A DNA stretch of 64,000 nt, taken from Rhodopseudomonas sp. BAL398. GTDB taxonomy: Bacteria; Pseudomonadota; Alphaproteobacteria; Rhizobiales; Xanthobacteraceae. Shown here in pieces: positions 47,531-56,675 of this stretch. Position 1 is the first letter of the stretch, and every line of letters starts with the position of its first letter. The notes beneath the pieces are model-generated. The model was not told the DNA's origin, ran no database searches, and was given only the letters and a program-made list of their open reading frames with translations. Position numbers and translations under genes: made by a program. The stretch spans positions 2,046,001 through 2,110,000 of the forward strand of contig NZ_CP133111.1 in NCBI RefSeq assembly GCF_033001325.1. Reading direction: 5' to 3'.

Positions 47531-48885
47531 GCGAGAAGCAACCCCTCGATCGCCCGGCGGAATCGCAACGCGACCGTGTCCCGGCAATGATGTTGGCCGT
47601 CCTTTACCACCTTGCGGCCCTGCGCCCATACGCAATCCACCAGCGGTCGGCGGCTGCCGAAAATCCAGCTATCGAGGATGGCATCGCCGGCGCGGCCGGC
47701 CAGGCCGACATCGTCCGCGTCGAGGCTGACGATATCGGCGAAGCCGCCTTCGGTCAGCCCGCAGCCTCCAACGCCGAGCGCCTGGGCGCCGCCGCGCAGA
47801 GCGCCGTCGAACAGCGCCCGCCCGCTCGACCCGTCGGCCAGCGCCATGACGTTGCGGGCCTGGCGCGCCAGGCGCTGCGAATATTCCAGTTGCCGCAATT
47901 CATCGGTGAGGCCGATCAGCACATTGCTGTCCGAGCCGACGCCGAACCGGCCGCCGTGCTTGACGAAGGCCGGCGCATCGAAGGTGCCGTCGCCGAGATT
48001 GGCTTCGGTGACCGGGCAAAGTCCGGCCACGGCGCCGCTCGCCGCGATCGCGGCGAGTTCGGCGTCGGTGGCGTGGGTGGCGTGGACCAGACACCAGCGG
48101 CGATCGACCGGGGCATTGTCGAACAGCCATTGCAGCGGCCGCTGCCCGCTCCAGGCGAGGCAATCGTCGACCTCCCTGGTCTGCTCGGCGATGTGGATAT
48201 GGACCGGGCCGGCGCCGGCCAGCGCCACCACCGCAGCAAGCTCAGTAGGCGTCACCGCGCGCAGCGAATGCGGCGCCACCCCCACCACCGCGCCGGATTG
48301 CCCGGCCACGGCGCGCCGGCTCGCCTCCAGCAGCCGCGCGTATCGCTCGATATCGTTGATGAAACGTCCCTGCCCCGGATCGGGCGCGCGGCTGCCGAAA
48401 CCCGCATGGGCATAAAACACCGGCAGCAGCGTCAGACCGATTCCGGTGGCCTGCGCGGCGGCCGCGATCCGCTCGGCCAGTTCGGCGACATTGTCGTAAG
48501 GCCCGCCATTCGCGTCGTGATGGATGTAGTGGAATTCGCCGACCCGGGTCAGCCCCGCTTCCAGCATCTCCACATAGGCCTGCGCCGTCACCGCCTCGAT
48601 ATCGTCGGCGGTCATCCGGCCGACGAAACGATACATCACCTCGCGCCAAGTCCAGAAACTGTCGGTCGAGGCGCCGCGCAATTCGGCGAGCCCCGCCATG
48701 CCGCGCTGGAAGCCGTGGCTGTGGAGATTGCAGACGCCCGGCAGCCCGATGCGATGCCGCTCGTCGCCGGGCTCCGCCGCCACGCCGCAGGACACTTGCG
48801 CGATGCGACCGGCCGCGACCGCGATTCTGACGTCGCGCACCCAGCCCTGCGGCAACAACGCCTGGTCGAAAAACAATCCCGTCAC
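47527..48885 (-). CDS. hutF: formimidoylglutamate deiminase
   Basis: A 452-aa amidohydrolase-superfamily enzyme converting N-formimino-L-glutamate to N-formyl-L-glutamate and ammonia (the five-step histidine route). The metal His pair is in GVCNLHSHGFQRGMAGL. EFHYIHHDANGGPYDN and VHIHIAEQTREVDDC are HutF signatures, with the late metal Asp in GVGSDSNVLIGLTDEL. The start is GTG 48885 with GGAGG 7 nt upstream; the frame reaches 48951, but those codons lie inside the operator. Overlaps hutC by 4 nt. Confidence 0.93.
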   Translation of the reverse strand: MTGLFFDQALLPQGWVRDVRIAVAAGRIAQVSCGVAAEPGDERHRIGLPGVCNLHSHGFQRGMAGLAELRGASTDSFWTWREVMYRFVGRMTADDIEAVTAQAYVEMLEAGLTRVGEFHYIHHDANGGPYDNVAELAERIAAAAQATGIGLTLLPVFYAHAGFGSRAPDPGQGRFINDIERYARLLEASRRAVAGQSGAVVGVAPHSLRAVTPTELAAVVALAGAGPVHIHIAEQTREVDDCLAWSGQRPLQWLFDNAPVDRRWCLVHATHATDAELAAIAASGAVAGLCPVTEANLGDGTFDAPAFVKHGGRFGVGSDSNVLIGLTDELRQLEYSQRLARQARNVMALADGSSGRALFDGALRGGAQALGVGGCGLTEGGFADIVSLDADDVGLAGRAGDAILDSWIFGSRRPLVDCVWAQGRKVVKDGQHHCRDTVALRFRRAIEGLLLA

Positions 48886-48939
48886 CGTGTGCCTCCGAAC
48901 TGCGCGAAGCTCTGGACAGGTCCGATCGCGCCACTTAAT

Positions 48940-48951
48940 ATGTATAGACAA
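48940..48951. promoter_or_regulatory. putative HutC operator 2 (hutF/hutI divergent region)
   Basis: ATGTATAGACAA: the reverse complement of the dyads at 43984 and 54361 except for one terminal base. It lies midway in the 110-bp divergent region between hutF (minus) and hutI (plus), so one site could control both directions. Confidence 0.7.
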
Positions 48952-48995
48952 ATCTGCATGCTGCCAAGCGCGGCGCCAGCACCGGGTCCACTATC

Positions 48996-50219
48996 ATGAT
49001 TGTCGTCGATCACGTCTGGCATCGTTGCCGTCTTGCTACGCTGTCGCCGTCCCAGCAGGGTCTCGGCGTCGTCGATGACGGCGTGATCGCCGCGACCGAC
49101 GGCCGCATCGTTTATGCCGGCCCGGCGGCCGCCGCTCCGACGTTGGAGCCAAGGCAACGCACCGACTGCCAGGGCCGCTGGATCACGCCGGGGTTGATCG
49201 ACTGCCACACCCATCTGGTCTATGGCGGCAACCGCGCACTCGAATTCGAACAGCGCCTCGCCGGTGCCAGCTACGAGGAGATCGCGCGCGGCGGCGGCGG
49301 CATCGTCTCGACCGTCAAGGCGACCCGGCAGGCCAGCACCGCGCAACTGATCGCCGCCACGCTGCCGCGGCTCGACGCGCTGATCGCCGAGGGCGTCACC
49401 ACGGTCGAAATCAAATCCGGCTATGGCCTTGAACTCGACAGCGAACGTCGGCAGTTGCTGGCCGCACGGTCGCTCGCAACCGAACGCCCGGTCTCGGTTC
49501 GCACCACCTTTCTCGGTGCCCACACGGTGCCGCCGGAGATGAAGGGCGACAGCGGCGGCTACATCGACGCGGTCTGCACAACCATGCTGCCGCGGATCGC
49601 GGCGGAAGGCCTGACCGATGCCGTCGATGCCTTCTGCGAAGGCATCGCGTTTTCGCCCGACGAGATCGCCCGGGTATTCACCGCGGCCCAGACGCTCGGC
49701 CTGCCCGTTCGTCTGCACGCCGACCAGTTGTCGAACCTGCACGGCGCCGCCCTCGCCGCACGGTTCGGCGCGCTGTCCGCCGATCACCTCGAATATGCCG
49801 ACGAGGATGGCATCGCCGCGATGGCAAGGGCCGGCACCGTCGCCGTCGTGCTGCCCGGCGCCTACTACTTCATCCGCGAGCGCCAGGCGCCGCCGATCGA
49901 GGCGATACGGCGCCACCGCGTGCCTATCGCGCTCGCCACTGACAGTAACCCCGGCACCTCGCCGCTGACGTCGCTGCTGCTGACCATGAATATGGGCGCA
50001 ACGCTGTTCCGTCTTACCGTCGAGGAATGCATCGCCGCGGTGACGCGGGAAGCGGCGCGCGCGCTCGGGGTCTTCGTCGATTCCGGCAGTCTCGACGCCG
50101 GCAAGTTCTGCGATCTGGCGATCTGGGACATCGAGGCTCCGGCCGAGCTCGTCTACCGGATCGGCTTCAATCCGCTCCATGCCCGGGTGTGGCACGGCGC
50201 CACGACGTCTTTTGCCTGA
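48996..50219 (+). CDS. hutI: imidazolonepropionase
   Basis: A 407-aa amidohydrolase that opens the imidazolone ring to N-formimino-L-glutamate. Signatures are the metal motif [62 protein letters not shown] and [21 protein letters not shown]. Full length. It begins the hutI-hutU-hutD operon opposite hutF-hutC, with hutU starting 13 nt after its stop. Confidence 0.95.
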   Translation: MIVVDHVWHRCRLATLSPSQQGLGVVDDGVIAATDGRIVYAGPAAAAPTLEPRQRTDCQGRWITPGLIDCHTHLVYGGNRALEFEQRLAGASYEEIARGGGGIVSTVKATRQASTAQLIAATLPRLDALIAEGVTTVEIKSGYGLELDSERRQLLAARSLATERPVSVRTTFLGAHTVPPEMKGDSGGYIDAVCTTMLPRIAAEGLTDAVDAFCEGIAFSPDEIARVFTAAQTLGLPVRLHADQLSNLHGAALAARFGALSADHLEYADEDGIAAMARAGTVAVVLPGAYYFIRERQAPPIEAIRRHRVPIALATDSNPGTSPLTSLLLTMNMGATLFRLTVEECIAAVTREAARALGVFVDSGSLDAGKFCDLAIWDIEAPAELVYRIGFNPLHARVWHGATTSFA

Positions 50220-50232
50220 AGGAATTCCAATC

Positions 50233-51897
50233 ATGACACGCATCGACAATGCCCGCGTGATCCGCGCCGCGCGCGGGACCACGCTATCCGCCAGGTCCTG
50301 GCTGACGGAAGCGCCGCTGCGCATGCTGATGAACAATCTGGATCCGGAGGTCGCCGAAAAGCCCAGCGAGCTCGTGGTCTATGGCGGCATCGGCCGCGCC
50401 GCCCGCGACTGGGAAAGCTTTGATCGCATCGTCACCACCTTGAAGCGACTGGAAGGTGATGAAACCCTGCTGGTGCAATCCGGCAAGCCGGTCGGCGTTT
50501 TCCGCACCCATGCGGATGCGCCGCGGGTGCTGATCGCCAATTCCAATCTGGTGCCGCATTGGGCGAATTGGGAGCATTTCAGCCTGCTCGATCGCAAGGG
50601 CCTGATGATGTATGGCCAGATGACCGCCGGCTCCTGGATCTATATCGGCAGCCAGGGCATCATCCAGGGCACCTACGAAACCTTCGTCGAGATGGGCCGC
50701 CAGCATTTCGGCGGCGATCTCGGCGGCAAGTGGATTCTGACCGGCGGGCTCGGCGGCATGGGCGGTGCGCAGCCGCTCGCCGCGGTGATGGCGGGCGCAT
50801 CCTGCCTCGCGGTCGAATGTCAGCCGTCGCGGATCGAGATGCGGCTGCGCACCCGCTATCTCGATTGTCAGGCCGGCACTCTCGACGAGGCGCTGGCGAT
50901 CATCGAACAGGCCGGTCGCGACCGCAAGCCGGTGTCCGTCGGCCTGCTCGGCAACGCCGCCGACATCTTTCCCGAACTGGTGCGGCGCGGCGTTCGGCCC
51001 GACATCGTCACCGACCAGACCTCCGCGCATGATCCGGTCAACGGCTATCTGCCGAAAGGCTGGACGCTCGACCAATGGGAGCAGCGTCGCGAAAGCGATC
51101 CGAAGGCGGTGGCGACGGCGGCGCGGGCCTCGATGGCCGAACATGTCCGCGCCATGCTGGATTTCCATCGCATGGGCATTCCGGTGGTCGACTACGGCAA
51201 CAACATCCGCCAGATGGCGCTGGAAGAAGGCGTCAAGGACGCGTTCGATTTTCCCGGTTTCGTGCCGGCCTATATCCGGCCGCTGTTCTGCCGCGGCGTC
51301 GGTCCGTTTCGATGGGCCGCATTGTCCGGCGATCCGGAGGACATCTATCGCACCGACGCCAAGGTCAAGGAGCTGCTGCCGGACAATGCCGCCCTGCATC
51401 ACTGGCTCGACATGGCCCGCGCGCGCATCGCGTTCCAGGGACTGCCGGCGCGGATCTGCTGGGTCGGGCTCGGCGACCGCCACCGTCTGGGGCTGGCCTT
51501 CAACGAGATGGTGGCGCGCGGCGAGTTGAAAGCCCCGGTGGTGATCGGCCGCGACCATCTGGATTCCGGCTCGGTCGCCTCGCCCAATCGCGAGACCGAG
51601 GCGATGAAGGACGGCTCCGACGCGGTGTCGGACTGGCCGCTGCTCAATGCGCTGCTGAATTGCGCAAGCGGCGCCACCTGGGTCTCGCTGCATCATGGCG
51701 GCGGCGTCGGCATGGGGTTCTCGCAGCATTCCGGCATGGTGATCGTCTGCGACGGCACGCCGGAGGCGGCGACCCGGATCGGCCGGGTGCTGTGGAACGA
51801 CCCCGCCACCGGCGTGATGCGCCACGCCGATGCCGGCTATGAACTCGCCATCGACTGCGCCCGGGAAAAGCAGCTCGATCTACCGAGCCTGCGCTGA
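50233..51897 (+). CDS. hutU: urocanate hydratase (urocanase)
   Basis: A 554-aa NAD+-dependent urocanase, converting urocanate to 4-imidazolone-5-propionate. [28 protein letters not shown] opens the protein. NAD-contact regions include [20 protein letters not shown], and the conserved catalytic Cys/Arg block is [45 protein letters not shown] is also conserved. Full family length, no damage. Normally hutH (histidine ammonia-lyase) follows or precedes it; here hutD follows after 12 nt and no hutH is found. Confidence 0.96.
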   Translation: MTRIDNARVIRAARGTTLSARSWLTEAPLRMLMNNLDPEVAEKPSELVVYGGIGRAARDWESFDRIVTTLKRLEGDETLLVQSGKPVGVFRTHADAPRVLIANSNLVPHWANWEHFSLLDRKGLMMYGQMTAGSWIYIGSQGIIQGTYETFVEMGRQHFGGDLGGKWILTGGLGGMGGAQPLAAVMAGASCLAVECQPSRIEMRLRTRYLDCQAGTLDEALAIIEQAGRDRKPVSVGLLGNAADIFPELVRRGVRPDIVTDQTSAHDPVNGYLPKGWTLDQWEQRRESDPKAVATAARASMAEHVRAMLDFHRMGIPVVDYGNNIRQMALEEGVKDAFDFPGFVPAYIRPLFCRGVGPFRWAALSGDPEDIYRTDAKVKELLPDNAALHHWLDMARARIAFQGLPARICWVGLGDRHRLGLAFNEMVARGELKAPVVIGRDHLDSGSVASPNRETEAMKDGSDAVSDWPLLNALLNCASGATWVSLHHGGGVGMGFSQHSGMVIVCDGTPEAATRIGRVLWNDPATGVMRHADAGYELAIDCAREKQLDLPSLR

Positions 51898-51909
51898 GGC
51901 TCGAGCGCA

Positions 51910-52488
51910 TTGCAGATCGTCCGCGCAACTGACCGCCTGGTGATGCCGTGGAAGAACGGCGGCGGCTCCACCACCGAGATTGCCGTCGCGCCGCCGGCGG
52001 CGTCGCTGGATGGGTTCGACTGGCGCGTCAGCATGGCGACCGTCGGCACCGACGGACCGTTTTCGAGTTTCGTCGGCGTCGACCGCACCCTGGCGATCGT
52101 CGAGGGCAACGGCGTGATCCTGTCCATCGGAAGCAATCTGCCGGTCAACCTCGGCGCATCCGCGCAGATCAGCTTTCCCGGCGACGTCCCGACCTCGGCC
52201 TGGCTGATCAGCGGCGAGACCACCGACCTCAACGTCATGACCCGCCGCGACCGCTTTCGCCACAGCCTGCAACGCGTCGCGCAACCGACCGCGCTGGACT
52301 TCCATGGCGCCGGCGACGTTGCGGTGGTGCTGTCGCTCAACGGCAGCACCGCGATCGCATCCGATACCGGACGCGACATGCTGGAAGACGGCGACGCGGC
52401 CGTGCTGCGGCAGACGGACCAGCTGGCGTACCGGATCCTGCCGGCAATCGGATGCGACTGCTTTCTCGTCTGGCTGCGCCAGATCTAG
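51910..52488 (+). CDS. hutD: HutD family protein
   Basis: A 192-aa cupin-like HutD (PF05962). PWKNGGGSTTEIAVAP and FDWRVSMATVGTDGPFSSFVGVDRTLAIVEGNGV are the family hallmarks. In Pseudomonas HutD limits overexpression of the hut genes, perhaps by binding N-formimino- or N-formylglutamate. A TTG start at 51910 is used, with GAGG 10 nt upstream. Last gene of the plus-strand hut operon; it converges with the PhnD-like gene, with 6 nt between stops. Confidence 0.9.
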   Translation: MQIVRATDRLVMPWKNGGGSTTEIAVAPPAASLDGFDWRVSMATVGTDGPFSSFVGVDRTLAIVEGNGVILSIGSNLPVNLGASAQISFPGDVPTSAWLISGETTDLNVMTRRDRFRHSLQRVAQPTALDFHGAGDVAVVLSLNGSTAIASDTGRDMLEDGDAAVLRQTDQLAYRILPAIGCDCFLVWLRQI

Positions 52489-52494
52489 CGGCTG

Positions 52495-53307
52495 CTACGC
52501 GGGACTGGCGTAACCGGCCTGACGCGCGCCGGCGTCCCATTCGGCAATCGTCTCATAGGCCGCCAGATCAACCGGCGCGAAGCCGGCAAGGCACAGCGCG
52601 TCGCTCAAATCGGCGCAGTCCGTATTGCTCGCGAACCCCAGCAGCGTCGTGCGCAGCGCCGTGACCACCTCGTCCGGACAGGATCGGCTGGCGACCAGAA
52701 ACGGAATCGGCGCGGCCTCCGTTGTCGCCACCACCCTGATCTGCGTCGCGAGCTCGGGCTCATGCCGGAGCATCAGATCGAGCGCGTAGCTGTCCAGCGG
52801 GCCGACATCGATGGCGCCGCTTAGCACAGCCTCGATCACGCGGCGCGGGGTGAACAGCGGACCAATGCTCTCGCGATAGAGATCATTGCGTCTGGCCAGG
52901 CGATACGGAAGCAAATGGTGGCGTAGCGCATTGTACCCGGAATGCGAATCCGCGACGGTGAAGCCGAGCCGACCGCCGAACGTCTGCTCCAGCGTCTGCA
53001 AGCGCGACCCGGCGCGGACGATCAGGCGCGTCGCATAGACCGGGCGGCCCGGCACCACCGCGTGAAGCGGCACCGGCGCCGCGATCGGTTGCGGCCGCTC
53101 CGTCGCCAGCAGATACGGAAACCCGCACATGAAGCCGCAGCCGAGATCGGGCCGCGACCACAGCTCCGCCAGCGGCAGCGGAAAGGCGTGATCGATCACG
53201 TTGAGATCGACGCCGGATGCCCGCGCCAGCCAAGCGAACAAGTCCCGCCACGCCGCCGCCGCCGCCGGAGCGACCGCATACATCCGTGCATTGGCGACAT
53301 ACATCAT
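52495..53307 (-). CDS. cytosolic PhnD-like substrate-binding domain protein
   Basis: A 270-aa protein resembling the binding domain of PhnD/transferrin-like periplasmic proteins: CGFMCGFPYLLATERPQPIAAP, LGFTVADSHSGYNALRHHL and VIEAVLSGAIDVGPLDSYALDLM. It starts straight at the domain (MMYVANARMYAVAPAAAAAW) with no signal peptide and no transmembrane helix, so it probably stays in the cytoplasm and may sense or sequester a ligand rather than feed a transporter. It follows the cyclodeaminase-family gene by 23 nt and shares its operator-controlled promoter. Confidence 0.78.
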   Translation of the reverse strand: MMYVANARMYAVAPAAAAAWRDLFAWLARASGVDLNVIDHAFPLPLAELWSRPDLGCGFMCGFPYLLATERPQPIAAPVPLHAVVPGRPVYATRLIVRAGSRLQTLEQTFGGRLGFTVADSHSGYNALRHHLLPYRLARRNDLYRESIGPLFTPRRVIEAVLSGAIDVGPLDSYALDLMLRHEPELATQIRVVATTEAAPIPFLVASRSCPDEVVTALRTTLLGFASNTDCADLSDALCLAGFAPVDLAAYETIAEWDAGARQAGYASPA

Positions 53308-53330
53308 CGTGCGAGGCTCAGGACGTTGGT

Positions 53331-54332
53331 TCAGGCAAAGCGCAGGCGCTGACCGATGCCCAGGCGTTGAGATTTTTCCAACATCGCATGGCCGAGCGCG
53401 ATGTCCGACAGCGACAGGCCGCGGTGCCAGAACAGATTGGTCTCGTCATCGCTCTGCCGGCCCGGCTTCAGGCCGGCGACGATCTGTCCAAGCTCGGCAT
53501 GCAGCGTCTGTTCGGACAATTTTCCGGCCTCGACATGGGCGCGCAGGCTGCCGAACTTGCCGCCCTTGCACTGCCCCCAATCATCGACGACCAGCTTGGT
53601 CATCATATCCGTCAACGACAGTTCGATCGCGCTCATTGTTCCGTAAGGCACGACAAAGGCGCCCTTCTTGATCCACGCGGTCTTCAACAGCGGCGTCGGC
53701 TTGTCGAGCCGCGAGGCTTCGACCACGATATCGGCACCTTCGACGCAACTCTGCCAGTCCTCGGTGGCGACGACCTTCTTGCCGAGATCCTGGCTCAGCC
53801 GTTCGGCAAAGCTGTTGCGGCTCTCCTCGCGGCGGGAGTGCACGCGGATCTCGTCGAAATCGAACAGATGGTTCAGCAGCCGCACGTTCCAATAGGCGGT
53901 GCCGCGCGCGCCGATATGGCCGAGGATCTTCGAATTCTTGCGGGCCAGGTGTTTGGCGCCGAGCGCAGTTACCGCGCCGGTGCGCATGTCGGTGATGCCG
54001 CTGGCATCGAGGATCGCCTTCGGCGCGCCGGTGCGCGGGTCGAATAGCGCCAGGATCGCCAGTTCGGAAGGAAAGCCGAGCTTGTAGTTATCGACGAAGT
54101 CGCCGACGATTTTGACGCCCGCGGAATCGATCGGCGCCTTGATGGCACCGCGCAGCACGTTGAAGTGCCCGTTGGCGACCCCGGGCTCGAGATGAACGCG
54201 CGGTTCGATCACCGTTTCGCCCCTGCCCTGGCTGGCGAGGCTCGCTTCCACCGCCGCCAGGATCTCGTCGTCGGTGATCTTGAGCTCGTCGATGTCGAGG
54301 CGATTGAGATAGGCGATATAGATCGGCGGCAA
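53331..54332 (-). CDS. ornithine cyclodeaminase/mu-crystallin family protein
   Basis: A 333-aa Rossmann-fold member of the OCD/mu-crystallin family (PF02423). Seen are KIVGDFVDNYKLGFPSELAILALFDPRTGAPKAILDASGITDMRTGAVTALGAKHL and the nucleotide-binding ILGHIGARGTAYWNVRLL. The family includes ornithine cyclodeaminase, ketimine reductases and alanine dehydrogenases; the actual reaction is not clear. The start is TTG 54332 with GAGGAG 7 nt upstream; TTG 54359 would overlap the promoter. HutC operator 3 lies 29 nt upstream, which links it to histidine or urocanate metabolism. Confidence 0.85.
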   Translation of the reverse strand: MPPIYIAYLNRLDIDELKITDDEILAAVEASLASQGRGETVIEPRVHLEPGVANGHFNVLRGAIKAPIDSAGVKIVGDFVDNYKLGFPSELAILALFDPRTGAPKAILDASGITDMRTGAVTALGAKHLARKNSKILGHIGARGTAYWNVRLLNHLFDFDEIRVHSRREESRNSFAERLSQDLGKKVVATEDWQSCVEGADIVVEASRLDKPTPLLKTAWIKKGAFVVPYGTMSAIELSLTDMMTKLVVDDWGQCKGGKFGSLRAHVEAGKLSEQTLHAELGQIVAGLKPGRQSDDETNLFWHRGLSLSDIALGHAMLEKSQRLGIGQRLRFA

Positions 54333-54360
54333 GGCGCATCTCCTCGGCTTCGGCTGCAAT

Positions 54361-54372
54361 ATGTCTATACAT
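54361..54372. promoter_or_regulatory. putative HutC operator 3
   Basis: ATGTCTATACAT, identical to operator 1. It covers the -10 region of the promoter at 54369-54396. Confidence 0.7.
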
Positions 54373-54396
54373 TAAGGCGAAGCGACCGAATGTCAA
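54369..54396 (-). promoter_or_regulatory. sigma70-like promoter of the cyclodeaminase-family/PhnD-like genes
   Basis: On the minus strand: consensus -35 TTGACA (54396-54391), 16-nt spacer, TAATGT (54374-54369). The -10 box overlaps the operator dyad. It lies between the M20 amidase stop and the TTG start at 54332. Confidence 0.6.
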
Positions 54397-54409
54397 CGGC
54401 CTCGGAGAT

Positions 54410-55666
54410 TCACGGCAGCGACCGGTCGAGCGCCATCACCGCCTGGTAGATCACCGCCGCGCCGGCCGCGATCGCGTCGCGATCCGCCCATTCTTCCGGG
54501 GCGTGGCTCTTGCCGCCGCGGCACGGGACAAAGATCATCGCCGATGGGCAGATCCGGCTCATGAAGGCGGCATCGTGACCGGCGCCGCTCGGCAGATCGG
54601 TTTCACCGAGCCCGAGATCGCGCGCGCCCTGCCGCAAGGCGGCGCGCAGATCGGCGTTGCAGGCGACCGGCGAGCCGTCGGACAGCGTGGTGAAGGATGC
54701 CCGCGTCACCTGCGCCGCCGCGGCATGCGCCAAGCTCTCCCGATCGATAAGCTCGACGAAGCGCGCGGTCAGCGCCGGCGCCGTGGTCCGCGCGTCCACG
54801 ACAAGGCGGCAGCGCCCCGGCACGATGTTCGAGGCGGATGGATCGACGCTGAGGATGCCGACGGTGGCGACGAAGTAATCGGCTCCCTCGGCGGCCAGTT
54901 GTTCTGCGGCCCGGCGCACCGACACCACCGTGGCGGCGGCCGCCACCAGCGCATCGTGGCGCAGCCCGATCGGCGTCGTCCCGGCATGATCAGGCTCGCC
55001 CTGGAACACGATCTCGATCCGGCGGATGCCGACGATCGACGTGACGATGCCGACATCGAGCGATTGCGATTCCAGCACGATCCCCTGCTCGATATGCAAT
55101 TCGAGGAAAGCCCGGATGTCGTCGCGCCCGGCGCGCGCGAGCTGGTCGGGATCGCCGCCGACCCGCCGCAACGCATCGCGCAACAATTCGCCTCCGGGCT
55201 CGCTGAGATCGAGCATGCCGGCATCGAGCGACCCGGTCATGCCGCGGCTGCCGATGCAGGACAATCCATATTCGCTCGGCTCCTCGGCCAGGAAATCGAT
55301 CACCTCGATGCTGTGCCGGGGCCGGATGCCGGAATCCCGGAGCGCCCGCACGATCTCGAGCCCGGTGGCGACGCCGGCGATGCCGTCGAACCGCCCGCCG
55401 GCCGGCACGGTGTCGCTATGCGATCCGATTGCGATCACGCCGAGCGCAGGATCGCTGCCTTCGATCCGGCCGATCAGGTTGCCGGCCGTATCCATGCGTG
55501 TGGCGAGCCCCGCCTCGGCAAACCGCCGCGCCAGCCATTCGCGCCCCTCCAGGAACAACGCGGTGAAAGACCGCCGCGTATAGGGGCGAGCCGGATCGGT
55601 GATCCCGGCAAGCGCCATCACATCGTCCCAGAGTCGAGTCGCATCGAGCGGCAAATTGGTTTTCAT
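54410..55666 (-). CDS. M20-family N-carbamoyl/N-formyl amino acid amidohydrolase (AllC/HyuC type)
   Basis: A 418-aa zinc amidase of the allantoate amidohydrolase/L-N-carbamoylase group. Metal and substrate motifs are GSHSDTVPAGGRFDGIAGVATGLE, FLAEEPSEYGLSCIGSRGMTG, FLELHIEQG and DHAGTTPIGLRHDALVAAA (dimerisation domain), with the last metal His in PCRGGKSHAPEEWA. L-N-carbamoylases of this family also hydrolyse N-formyl and N-acetyl amino acids, so it could release glutamate from N-formyl- or N-carbamoyl-glutamate in the hut pathway. That is inference. It lies upstream of OCD-PhnD on the same strand and has its own promoter region. Confidence 0.88.
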   Translation of the reverse strand: MKTNLPLDATRLWDDVMALAGITDPARPYTRRSFTALFLEGREWLARRFAEAGLATRMDTAGNLIGRIEGSDPALGVIAIGSHSDTVPAGGRFDGIAGVATGLEIVRALRDSGIRPRHSIEVIDFLAEEPSEYGLSCIGSRGMTGSLDAGMLDLSEPGGELLRDALRRVGGDPDQLARAGRDDIRAFLELHIEQGIVLESQSLDVGIVTSIVGIRRIEIVFQGEPDHAGTTPIGLRHDALVAAAATVVSVRRAAEQLAAEGADYFVATVGILSVDPSASNIVPGRCRLVVDARTTAPALTARFVELIDRESLAHAAAAQVTRASFTTLSDGSPVACNADLRAALRQGARDLGLGETDLPSGAGHDAAFMSRICPSAMIFVPCRGGKSHAPEEWADRDAIAAGAAVIYQAVMALDRSLP

Positions 55667-55911
55667 CTGATTCCAGTCCAGCAGGCGCGATCGCCCGGCA
55701 CGTGTGGCCCGTCGGGGCAGCGGAGCCGCATAAATACGCTATAGCGGGTTGTCGCAAGCTAATTTCACCGCTGCAGACGCTCCAAGCAGCGCCCCGGGCA
55801 GTTCCACACCGCACCGTCACACGCGCCGTTGCGCATTCCGGATTTGGCGCATCGCGTCCCACTTACGCGCGAAGGCTCCCGTCGTGTTGCCGATGCAACC
55901 GCCGCCTTCCC

Positions 55912-56124
55912 TCAAAGTAATGGACGAAAGGTGCGGACGCCACCGATCGCAACGATTGGAAGCGGCGCAGCCGCCTGCGGTACATATTCGACGTTGAGCG
56001 CGAAGCTGATCGGCGGCACGCCGATGCCCAATCCGGCAATGAAGCCAAGAATCGCCAATTGCGTTACGCTTGACGCCAAGACGCTACTTAGCGTGACGGC
56101 CAATGTGGCGAGATATCCTCGGCG
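55912..56124 (-). pseudogene. fragment of an MFS aromatic-acid transporter (AAHS type)
   Basis: A minus-strand frame reads GYLATLAVTLSSVL and then TQLAILGFIAGLGIGVPPISFALNVEYVP, like the region around helices 3-4 of aromatic acid:H+ symporters, where RFxxGxGxGxxxPxxxALxxEYxP is typical. It then leaves the family and stops. Only about 60 residues remain of the usual 430, so this is debris. It lies directly downstream of the flavin hydroxylase fragment on the same strand. Confidence 0.55.
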
Positions 56125-56148
56125 ACGTTACCAGTCAGATGGCGTGCG

Positions 56149-56352
56149 TCAGTTCGCAGCGGTGACCATTTTGCCGGGCTGTTTGGCGCCCCGCTTGGCC
56201 GGCACCGCCAAGATCGCGGCCATTGCTGCACGCAGTCGGTCGGTAGCATCCGCAGACACCGACTCCGCGCGCCAACCGACGTAAACGTCGGGCCGGACCA
56301 GCAGTGCACCGTTCTCGCGCGACCTCTGGAATTTGCATCTCGATAACGGCAA
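56149..56352 (-). pseudogene. C-terminal fragment of a flavin-dependent aromatic hydroxylase
   Basis: A minus-strand frame with NGALLVRPDVYVGWRAESVSADATDRLRAAMAAIL, the ending characteristic of MhpA/PheA-type FAD monooxygenases (LVRPDxxVxWR). The upstream part of the gene is missing or frame-shifted; nearby bits such as MPVPDALLAVIEMQIPE in another frame may belong to it. Non-functional. Together with the transporter fragment it looks like a decayed aromatic-degradation operon. Confidence 0.55.
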
Positions 56353-56675
56353 GCAGGGCGTCGGGCACCGGCATCTCCGCGCAACTTTGAGACAACATTG
56401 CTGCCATGCTTTGTGACCTTGTCACGGAACAATCGGGTAACAATGCTAGCAAGGCGCCGCCAAAGGAAATTCGCCGGAGGTTCAGACTGCTCTATTGCGA
56501 TTAAGTGGCGCACTCATAAGCAGAGCCCCACTTAGTCGAGATTCGACCTCTTCACCGCCATAGCGACCTCCTGATTGGCCGTGTGCGAGACCTCGCACAC
56601 GCAATGTCAAGGTGCGGGTATCGCAGCCACCGACGCCCTCGGAGCGGCTACCCCCTTCATAGGATATCGGCCCTC

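Noticed and set aside
48886-48951. N-terminal extension of hutF up to 48951
   Set aside because: Those codons run through the operator dyad, and the GTG at 48885 has a strong GGAGG at good spacing.
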